From Nostoc linckia NIES-25 (lineage in GTDB: Bacteria; Cyanobacteriota; Cyanobacteriia; Cyanobacteriales; Nostocaceae): 64,000 bases of DNA. This document shows, piece after piece, positions 6,995 through 16,400 of this stretch. The translations under genes were made by a program, and so were the position numbers. The first letter of the stretch is position 1; every line of letters begins with the position of its first letter. The DNA lies in assembly GCF_002368035.1 (NCBI RefSeq), contig NZ_AP018222.1, positions 3,713,534-3,777,533 on the forward strand. The letters are read 5' to 3'. The notes under the pieces are model-generated. The model was given only the letters and a program-made list of their open reading frames with translations. It was not told the DNA's origin and ran no database searches.

Positions 6995-8212
6995 TTAATT
7001 CTTGCCTTCCAGATAAATCATTACCTCTACTTGTAAGTCACTCAAACTAGCAGCCTTATTATTATCTACTGGGTTATCAATACGAATTTTGACATCAACT
7101 ATTTTGTTATCTGTGTCTGATTGGATAGCGTTATTAAAGATATTTTGTTTCCCTACTTGTAAACCAATATCAGCAACTTTTCCTTGTAATTTTCCTGGAA
7201 AAGCATCGCTAGTAATAATCGCCGGTTGGCCTAGACGCACTTTTTGGATATCAGTTTCATAGACTTCTGCAACGACATACATTTGTTGTGTGCGACCTAT
7301 ATCAGCTATTCCCATAGTGCCGATAATTTCTCCAGGCCAAGTATTAATTTTCATGATTTGTCCGGTTATGGGCGATCGCACCACGCTTAAATCCCATTCT
7401 GCCTGAGCTTGTTTAACAGAGGCGATCGCACTATCAACATCAGCTTCGGCTGCTGCAATATCAGTGGGACGAACTTCGGCAATACTCTTGAGTCTGGCTT
7501 TGGCCTCGATTAATTGCTTTTGTAGAGTTTCGATAGTCCGACGCAGAGAAGCTTTAGCTTCATTGAGCTGTTGTTGAACAGTATCGACTCGCAAACGTTT
7601 AGCATCTGCATCGGAAGCAGAAATCGCACCATCTTTATATAACTGCTGATATCGCTGGTTTTCGCTTTCAGCGTTACGCCACTCAGCCTCCAAGCGAGCG
7701 ATGGTTGCTTCTTGTGCAGAAGTTTCTCCCTCCAACTCAGCTTCTAGGCGAGCGATGGTTGCTTCTTGTGCAGAGATATCTCCACTTTTTGCCCCCGCTT
7801 TTACTTGATTGAAACTAGCTTGGGCAACTAAAACCTGTCGTTGAGCTTTTTCTAGGGCTGCAAGACGAGGAAAGTAAGTATCAAGAAGTGCAACTATTTG
7901 CCCTTCGCGCACCCTATCTCCTTTATTTACGAGCAGTTTTGTGACTCGAACACCCGCCTGGGAGTCAGGAGCAGACAGGCGAATAACTTCTCCTTGAGGT
8001 TCTAAACGTCCTAAGGCAGAAACAGCAGTCATTCTAGAAGAACTACTTGGAGTAGCTACAGGCTCTACTTTAGAAGACAATTGAAATTTTGAAAATGTAT
8101 AAAGTGAAACTCCACCAGTAGCTACAGCCATAATACCTGCCAACATGGCTGAAGACCAACCTATAGGTTTAATGAATGGTTTAATAAACGACTCTTTTTG
8201 CTTTGGTACCAT
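6995..8212 (-). CDS. devB: DevB-like membrane fusion protein (HlyD family)
   Basis: This 405-residue periplasmic adaptor has one N-terminal membrane anchor at about 18-40. A first half-lipoyl/barrel region contains VTKLLVNKGDRVREGQIVALLDTYF near residue 95. A long alpha-helical hairpin (about 115-275) is rich in Ala, Glu, Gln and Arg, and the returning lipoyl half carries SVVRSPITGQIMKINTWPGEII near 280, followed by the beta-barrel. It connects DevCA to a TolC-type channel. The hairpin contains a tandem 18-residue duplication (QEATIARLEAE occurs twice), encoded by a 54-bp repeat at about 7682-7789, which would lengthen the coiled coil by roughly five turns. It is the first gene of the exporter set. 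Confidence 0.88.
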   Translation of the reverse strand: MVPKQKESFIKPFIKPIGWSSAMLAGIMAVATGGVSLYTFSKFQLSSKVEPVATPSSSSRMTAVSALGRLEPQGEVIRLSAPDSQAGVRVTKLLVNKGDRVREGQIVALLDTYFPRLAALEKAQRQVLVAQASFNQVKAGAKSGDISAQEATIARLEAELEGETSAQEATIARLEAEWRNAESENQRYQQLYKDGAISASDADAKRLRVDTVQQQLNEAKASLRRTIETLQKQLIEAKARLKSIAEVRPTDIAAAEADVDSAIASVKQAQAEWDLSVVRSPITGQIMKINTWPGEIIGTMGIADIGRTQQMYVVAEVYETDIQKVRLGQPAIITSDAFPGKLQGKVADIGLQVGKQNIFNNAIQSDTDNKIVDVKIRIDNPVDNNKAASLSDLQVEVMIYLEGKN

Positions 8213-8317
8213 AAGTATATTTTCAAGTTACCGAACAAGGTAAAAGAAAGAAGAATTCAGAATTTACATCTGATGTAAATTATCCACATCAACGAAATAT
8301 CAAGAATTATCCGTCCT

Positions 8318-8346
8318 GTAGAGACGTTGTATTGCAACGTCTCTAC
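8318..8346. repeat. Second TAGAGACGTTG palindrome
   Basis: GTAGAGACGTTG (8318-8329) and its complement (8335-8346) flank a 5-base loop between the 107-aa ORF and devB. Same family as 3261-3287. It could terminate or attenuate transcription into devB from the upstream gene. Confidence 0.6.
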
Positions 8347-8375
8347 TCTTGAATTCTGAATTCTTAATTCTAATT

Positions 8376-8699
8376 TTATTTATTTAGCACTGCCTCTTTT
8401 TTACTTTTAACGATCGCTAAGTATTCGCTGCGAGTTCCATCTATTCGATAGTGGTCGCAAATTTGGCAGAGTTTCAATATATCCAATCTGCTGAATACTT
8501 TTTGATGTTCGATTCCGTTATCATTTCTCCACCGCCAAAAAGTTGTTCTATCGATGCGGCGATTGCTTTCAGGCCATCTTCGTCTGGATAAGAAATCTAC
8601 CAATTCTTCTTCATAAAACGAATAACCTTTTGGCAACTTCAAGAGTTCTTCTCTTAACTCAGTTAGCGGTATGAGTGGATCTAGCTCAGATAGTCTCAT
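8376..8699 (-). CDS. Hypothetical 107-aa protein, possible DNA-binding fold
   Basis: A soluble, charged protein with no membrane segment. The middle part reads RRIDRTTFWRWRNDNGI, which has the look of a MerR/excisionase-like recognition helix, followed by FSRLDILKLCQICDHYRIDG, an aromatic and charged helix pair. I do not recognise a named family. It lies upstream of devB on the same strand, 163 bp away with a palindrome between, so it may be a local regulator or simply a neighbour. The ATG start at 8699 gives a compact protein. Confidence 0.6.
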   Translation of the reverse strand: MRLSELDPLIPLTELREELLKLPKGYSFYEEELVDFLSRRRWPESNRRIDRTTFWRWRNDNGIEHQKVFSRLDILKLCQICDHYRIDGTRSEYLAIVKSKKEAVLNK

Positions 8700-9520
8700 G
8701 CCAGCAAGCCCTTATATTTTCATGACAGTTTAATTATGCAGAACGCTTCATACAATACGGGTCATCGCATAAATCATCTTCTAATACTGTCGAGTTAGGA
8801 ATGTATGGAATAATTGAGTAATCAAAATAACTTATATTTTCTCTCTCCAATTTTCCGAACAAACAGTATTGAATTCCACTATTTAATTACATAGGATAAA
8901 CCGATTGATACTCAATTGCAATCCATATGCAACACTTTTGTTAATGAATTAGTAGCAATATATTGCATAAAGTAAAACAACATAATTGCAAATCTCGATA
9001 AATTTTGAAGGTTTTGATGTAATTGGTGTTACTCAGCATTTGAAAATGTGTTTTTAATTTGTTATTGCGTTGTTGTTGAGCAAGATTTGTCATTCTTTAG
9101 ATATAGTTCCCAGTGGCTAATTTTACTTGACGGTAAAATTTATTGTTTAGTAACAATAAATTGTCCAAAAAATTAACTGATTGATTAAGACATAAAAATT
9201 TTTTAAATAAATCAACTTTTGGATAGATGTAAAAGCTATATAGCAATCCTATCGGACTTGGGAAAGATATCGGTGGTGGCTGTTATACTGTTTCACTTTA
9301 AGGTTGATACATTTAGGTAAGCAGGGGAGCAGAGGGGAAAGAATTTGTATCAGGATTTTAGTGAAATGGTATTAACTATCAGTTATTAACTGTTAGATTG
9401 CGATAAATGCAATTTGTATGCAATTTTGGCAATGTATTTTTGGGATATGAGATACTACTTGAAAAGAGTTTTAATAGTTATGTGAGTGATAGCGATCGCC
9501 CTCGAAAGACACTGAACAAG
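8700..9520. other. Long divergent intergenic region
   Basis: 821 bp of AT-rich DNA between the leftward 107-aa gene and the rightward 94-aa gene. It contains a TATATAGCAATCCTAT stretch at about 9236-9251, matching the ends of the repeat at 28587, and a MITE-like inverted-repeat element at 9285-9372. No ORF with family features was found, apart from an in-frame 38-codon extension of the next gene. Confidence 0.6.
9285..9372. repeat. MITE-like element with ATAC..TTTCACT ends
   Basis: The left end ATACTGTTTCACTTTAAGG and the right end, read on the other strand as ATACCATTTCACTAAAATC, are imperfect inverted repeats about 88 bp apart. The interior is a purine-rich GCAGGGGAGCAGAGGGG motif. A related pair of ends occurs at 40956-41092. 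No coding capacity. Confidence 0.55.
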
Positions 9521-9805
9521 ATGAAACTACAGCGATTCATGCTCTCATTGCCAAGCTTTGATAATCAGCGACTCATCTTTCATGCAGCTCGCCAGACACT
9601 TCGCAAAGCTGAGATGGCCCGTCTTGCGGTGCGTGAATGGCTCAATCAACATGATTGTGAGCTTGAAGAATGGAAACGCAAAACAGCTTCCGATCTTGGA
9701 ATTAGTATTAGTAGACTTGAGCAAAAGCTCTTAGCATCTGCTCAGCATCAGGCGAGAACCAGTAAAGAAGATAATGATGCTAATTCCGAAGACAATTCTG
9801 TATAG
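9521..9805 (+). CDS. Hypothetical 94-aa helical protein
   Basis: Reads as two basic helices (MKLQRFMLSLPSFDNQRLI and ARQTLRKAEMARLAVREWL) then EEWKRKTASDLGISISRLEQKL and a polar, acidic tail. An in-frame upstream extension of 38 codons exists, but its composition is poor and ATG 9521 starts the regular part. I recognise no family. The alternation of charged and Leu/Ala positions predicts a small helical bundle. It sits 628 bp ahead of the polyketide synthase gene on the same strand, and no link to that pathway is evident. Confidence 0.5.
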   Translation: MKLQRFMLSLPSFDNQRLIFHAARQTLRKAEMARLAVREWLNQHDCELEEWKRKTASDLGISISRLEQKLLASAQHQARTSKEDNDANSEDNSV

Positions 9806-10433
9806 ATTCAGGTGTGATTTTTAATTAATTTACGCATCTTGAGTCGTAAATTTAGAAGCAAACGCTCAAAAAACGTTTCATTTAGCAATATGTATCTAAT
9901 TGTATCCAAGTTGCATATCAATTGTAATGAAGACATAATCAGTCTAATATTGCCTGTAAGCTGCAATTTAATACAAATTCTGACTCAGAGAATTCTTACG
10001 TACATCTGATTAACAATTTATGTTGCAACGTTGAGGTCAAGCTAATGTACTTAAATATTCTACTATTTTCAATAAAAATCGTCATTAGCCTGAAATCTCA
10101 ACTTACCTTATTTTTAGAGGTATTTAATCCTAAAGATTTAACATCCAGAATTCAAAACTCATCATACTTTGATAGCGAAGTTTAATCAGTTTAAGAGAAT
10201 CGCATAAATCATAATGCGCTTGATTTAACGATTCTCAACTGAATTTTGACAATTGATTCTCAGCAGCGCCGAGCCTGACGAGGGGCTGGACAAATACTAG
10301 TATTGCTTTTTCAAAAGACTCTAAGGAAACTGAAAATCAGTAAATTACTAGTTATTTGCGCTTATTCCTGAATTTTGACCTTAAATCTATCAATACCTCT
10401 ATATTTCATCAATCCATTAGTGAAGATAAAGTC
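9806..10433. promoter_or_regulatory. Upstream region of the polyketide locus
   Basis: 628 bp of AT-rich sequence before the first PKS gene, presumably carrying the locus promoter. I searched by eye for an NtcA site (GTA-N8-TAC) and found none convincing. A GC-richer patch at about 10262-10290 (CAGCGCCGAGCCTGACGAGG) interrupts the AT-rich run. Confidence 0.45.
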
Positions 10434-13400
10434 ATGTCTGCTTCTAGAATTGAAGCTGTTTTGGCACAGTTGCAAGAGGAAGTAAGCAATTGTGAGCAAG
10501 CTGTACTCAAACTCATACAGGGAAAAAAAATTATGGTTGAGAATTTAGCATTAAATACCAAAATTAGCACACAACGGCAGCAAGTTGATATTGCCATCAT
10601 TGGGATGGCTTCTATATTTCCACAATCCCACAATTTACAGGAATACTGGGAAAAAATCATTCACAAAGTTGATTGTATTACTGATGTTCCACCTTCACGT
10701 TGGAGCATAGATGAATATTACGATTCTAATCCCAGAACGCCGGATAAAACTTACTGTAAAAGAGGCGGATTTATCCCGGATGTTAATTTCAATCCGATGG
10801 AATTTGGGCTACCGCCCAACATTTTGGAAGTTACAGATATTTCGCAATTGCTAGGTTTGATTGTTGCTAAAGCCGCGATGGAAGACGCCGGTTACGGCGA
10901 ATCTCGACAGTTTAATCATCAAGCCACTGGTGTAATCTTAGGTGTAGCACTAGGTAGGCAATTAGGCGTGCCACTAACTGCCAGAATGCAGTATCCAGTG
11001 TGGGAAAAAGCCCTGAAAAGCAGTGGCTTATCCGATGAGGATACACAAAAAATTATCGAGAAAATCAAAAGTGCATATGTGCAGTGGGAAGAAAACGCCT
11101 TCCCCGGTATGCTTGCAAACGTTGTTTCTGGGCGAATTGCTAACCGCCTAGATTTTGGCGGTACTAACTGTGTTGTAGATGCTGCCTGCGCTAGTTCATT
11201 AGGTGCTTTAAAAATGGCAATTAGCGAGCTAGTCGAACATCGCGCTGACATGATGCTGACTGGGGGAGTTGACACCGACAACTCAATTTTGGCGTATATG
11301 TGTTTCAGTAAAACTCCTGCCGTTTCCCCTAGTCAAAATGTCAAACCTTTCGATGCAGAATCCGATGGCATGATGTTGGGTGAAGGCGTGGGGATGTTAG
11401 TACTCAAGCGCCTTGTAGATGCCGAACGAGATGGCGATCGCATTTATGCAGTCATCAAAGGCATTGGTACTTCTAGCGATGGGCGTTATAAAAGCATCTA
11501 TGCACCGCGTCCAGAAGGGCAAGTCAGAGCCTTACGTCGTGCTTACGAAGATGCGGGATTTTCTCCTGCTAGTGTGGGTTTGATTGAAGCACACGGCACT
11601 GGTACGATGGCTGGAGATCCAGCGGAATTTAGCTCAATTAAAGAAGTTTTTGGCGAAAACAATCCCAAAAAACAATATATCGCCCTGGGAACCGTCAAAT
11701 CCCAAATTGGACATACAAAAGCGGCTGCGGGTGCGGCGAGTCTGATCAAAACAGCTTTAGCTTTGCACCACAAAGTATTACCACCCACAATTAACGTCAC
11801 CAAACCCCACCCTAAATTAGATATTGAGAATTCCCCATTTTATTTAAATACCGAAACCAGACCTTGGATTGCCAGCGATGACGAGCCAAGACGCGCAGGG
11901 GTGAGTTCTTTTGGCTTTGGTGGCACAAATTATCATGTGATTCTGGAAGAATACAAAACCCAACAAAATCGCCCTTATCGTTTACACAAATCTGCCCAAT
12001 CAGTGTTATTATTTGCGCCAACACCTGAAGAATTGTTATCCCGTTGTCAAGCAATCAAAAATCAATTGCAATCTGAAACTGGAGAACAGCATTATGCAGA
12101 ATTGATTGCAGCATCTCAATCTTTAGAAATTCCAGTGGCAAATGCCAGACTTGGGTTTATTGCTGATTCTCTCACCCAAGCGGGCAATTTATTACAAACA
12201 AGTATTGAATTGCTGAAAAACAAACTGCAAGTAGAATCTTGGGAGCATCCCCAAGGTATTTACTACCGCAAAACAGGCATAGTTACACAAGGGAAAGTAG
12301 TTGCCCTATTTTCCGGACAAGGTTCGCAATATTTAGAGATGGGTCGGGAATTAACGATTAATTTCCCTTCCTTGGGACAGACTTATAGTGAAATCGATCG
12401 CCTTTTGGCCGCAGATAATTTGCAGCCGGTTTCAGAAGTTGTTTTCCCTGCGCCTGTGTTCGATTTGGATGGAAAGACTGCCCAGATGAAACTCTTGCAG
12501 AAAACAGAATACGCACAGCCAGCAATTGGAGCTTTTAGCGTTGGTCTGTACAAGATATTGCAACAAACTGGGTTCAAGCCGGATTTTGTCGCCGGACACA
12601 GCTTTGGAGAACTTACCGCTTTATGGGCTGCGGGGGTTTTGAGTGAGGAAGATTACTTTTTCTTGGTGAAAGCTAGAGGCCAAGCAATGGCGACACCAAC
12701 AGATCCCCAGTTTGATGCCGGAGCTATGTTAGCGGTGAAAGGGGATGTGAATCAGGTTACAGAAATAATTCAAAGTTTCCCGGAAATCAGTATTGCTAAC
12801 TTGAATTCCCAAAATCAAATGGTGTTAGCTGGGACAAAAGCTAAAATTTTTAATGTGCAAGAAGCTTTGAAAACTCAAGGATTCTCTACAGTTTTGTTAC
12901 CAGTTTCAGCAGCTTTTCACACTTCATTAGTGGCTTATGCACAGCAACCATTTGCCAAAGCAATTGAGAAAGTTACTTTCAACGAGCCACAAACCCCGGT
13001 TTATACCAATGTGACCGGCAAGCGTTACCCAAATGAAGCGCAAGTTATTCAAAAAGTCCTCAAAGAACACTTGAAAAGTCAAGTATTGTTCAAGCAGCAA
13101 ATTGAAAATATTTATGCTGAAGGCGGTTACTGTTTTGTTGAATTTGGGCCGCGAAGCGTTCTCACCAACTTAGTAAAAGATATTCTGAGCGATCGCCCTC
13201 ATTTAGCTGTGGCTTTAAATCCCAGTCATCTCAAAGATAGCGATCGCTCTTTGAAGGAAGCTGTTATCCAGTTGCGCGTTGCTGGATTACCTTTACAAAA
13301 TTTAGACCCCTATCAACTAGAGCAGAAAATCCCAGAAGTTTCCCCGAATAAGGTTTTGAATGTCCGCTTAAATAGCACTAATTATGTGTCAGAAAAAACC

Positions 13401-16400
13401 AAGCAGTCTTTTGAAAAAGCTATGCAAAATGGCCATCAAGTAAAATTTACTGCTACTAACGGCAATACACCCCACTCACCAATATCCTCTCAAACAACAG
13501 AGAATGTAGCAGTCAATCATCAATCTTCTGTCACTAATGGCAATAATCATAACTCAGTCAATTATCAATCTTCTGTCACTAATGGCAATAACCATAACTC
13601 AGTAACATATAATCCTCCTCAAACAACAGAGAAAGTAACAGTTAATGGTGGAGTGAAATCTGTCCAGAACGGGCAATCAGAACAACTCGATCTCAAGTCT
13701 TTACAAACTAGTGGCGAGCTTCCTCTGAATTATCTAACAGCTATAGATAACTTAGAGTACAGCTTAATAGAATTCCATCGCCATCAACATGACATCTTAC
13801 AAATTCACGAACAATCTTTAAAGCATCAAACAGAATATACCAAAACCTTCTTCCAACTCATGGAACAACAACATGGGTTATGGGGAAATAGTAAATTTAG
13901 CGAATCACCAATAGCAACACAGCAACAAATAATCTCCAGCTCCGAGCGTAGCATCATGCGGTTTCACGACCATCAAGGTGAAAGTCTCCGCATCCACGAG
14001 CAATATCTCAACTATCAGCAAGAATACACTAACGACCTTTTCCAATTACTTCAGCGACATTATCAACTGCCGACTTCTAAGAATACCATTCAACAAAGTC
14101 TAATAGCACCAGTAAACTATCAAGATAGCCCGACGGTTCCATTATCAAAAGAAGACAATCTGATTCTTAATAATGCATCTGTTGTTGTACCTAGCAATGG
14201 ATTTGCTAGTAAAACTGAGCCAGTTTTAACTAATGGTAACGGCACAAGTAATGGTGCAAATCATCAAGCAATAGCAGTTCTGGATATTGCCCCACCAATA
14301 GAAAATCAGACTGCAACGCAAATATCAGCACCACCAGTTGGGGATATTACCCCACCAAAAGAAAATCAGACTGCGATCGCCACGGTAACACCCGCAGCAC
14401 CAGTAGTCATTGACCAAGATACCCTGAGTCAAACTCTGCTCAATGTCGTTAGCGATAAAACAGGTTACCCAACGGAGATGTTAGAGCTAACGATGGATAT
14501 CGAAGCAGATTTGGGGATTGATTCCATCAAACGCGTAGAAATTTTGGGAGCATTGTTAGAACTATATCCCGATTTGCCCAGGCCAAACCCCGAAGAAGTG
14601 GGACAACTACGCACCCTTGCTCAAATAGCTGAGTATATGGCGAAAATCGCATCAGAAATCTCAGATGGAGTTGCATCAGTGATTGAAGCAGATACGCAGA
14701 GCAAGGGAGACGAGGATGGAAAGAAGGGGAGACGTGAGGAGGCTCCATCTATTGACTCAGCAGATCCAGAACTCACTAAAAATTTTCTTAATGTCGTGAG
14801 CGATCGCACCGGCTATTCAACGACGATGTTAGATCTGTCGATGGATATGGAGACAGATTTGGGAATTGATGCTGTCAAACTTGTGGAGATTCAAGGAGCA
14901 TTATCAGAACTATATCCCAATTTACCCAAGCTAAATGTAGAAACATTAGTTCAAGTGCCTACCCTGGGGGAAGTTCTTGGATATATACAAGAGGGACTGG
15001 GGACTGGGGAAAATGAGGGAGATGGGGAGATGGGGAGATGGGGAGATGAGGAGAGAAATTCTCCCCACCACCCCACTACCCCATCACCCCACACTCCCAA
15101 TGCCCAATCCCAAATTCTTCGCAGTCCTGTCAGACTGAAATATCTTCCCGAACCTGATGTTTTAGATTTCACTTTACCTGATGAGCATATCGCTTTGCTT
15201 ACCGATGATGGTTCTTTGACGACGGCGAAACTTGCTGAAATTTTGTACAAGCGTGGTTGGAAAATTGTTGTCTTAAGTTTTCCCCAAAGTTTGATTGCTC
15301 AACAATTGCCTTTAGCTGAAGGGATTAGTCGTGTGGTGCTTGCAGATTTGACCGAGGAGCATTTGCAAGAACAGTTAACAGCGATCGCTACTAACTATGG
15401 TCAAATCGCTGCATTTATCCATCTCAATCCCTCAAATCATGACGATAGCAGCGATGGTGTCCGCTATCTAGAATCAGAAAAAGCTATTCTTCGCCACGTT
15501 TTTCTGATTGCCAAATATCTCAAAGAACCCCTAAATCATGCAGCGACTCAAGGACGTAGTTGTTTTGTAACTGTAGCTCGTCTTGATGGCGAGTTCGGAC
15601 TGGGACAAAAAACTAACTTTGGTGCAATTGGCGCTGGCTTATTTGGGTTGACCAAAACTTTGAATCAGGAATGGGAAAGTGTATTTTGTCGAGCGATCGA
15701 CCTCAGCCCCGATTTAGATCCTCAAACATCAGCACAGCATATCCTCGCCGAACTCCACGACCCCAATCTATTAGTCGTGGAAGCAGGATATAGTCAACAA
15801 GGACGAGGCACCTTAGTACAGGGACTGGGGACTGGGGACTGGGGACTGGGGACTGGGAAAGAGTTTTCCCCAATGCCCAATACCCAATCGGTTTTTCTCG
15901 TAAGTGGCGGAGCCAAAGGGATAACGGCTCAATGTGCGATCGAGCTAGCGCAGCGTTATCAATGCAAATTTATTCTGCTAGGCCGTTCCGCCGCGGATGC
16001 AGAACCCGTATGGGCTGAAGGCTACTTGAGTGAAGCAGATTTGAAAAAGCAGATTATGGAGGATTTCCTAGCTAGAGGTGAAAAGCCGACACCTGCAATG
16101 GTGCAGAAAAAGTTTAACGCTATTTCATCTAGTCGGGAAATTGCTGCAACCTTACAAGCTATTGAACAGGCGGGCGGACAAGCTGAATATTTGAGTGTGG
16201 ATGTGACTGATGGATTAAGTGTTTCTGAACAAGTTGCTAGTGTAGTTGAGCGTTTTGGTGCGATAACAGGGATTATTCACGGGGCTGGTAACTTAGCTGA
16301 TAAGCGGATTGAGAAAAAATCGCTCCAAGATTTTGAAACAGTTTACGCTGCCAAAGTTAAAGGTTTAGAAAACTTATTGCGGTGTGTATTACCGAATCAA

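Noticed and set aside
10356..10433. TTG start extending the PKS by 26 residues
   Set aside because: The added peptide has no homology-like features; ATG 10434 gives a typical start (MSASRIEAVLAQ).
9806..10433. NtcA-type GTA-N8-TAC site ahead of the PKS
   Set aside because: Candidates near 10044 do not keep the spacing.
13521..13610. Possible CRISPR-like repeats
   Set aside because: Two in-frame 45-bp units without spacers inside a PKS linker; no array or cas gene in the window.
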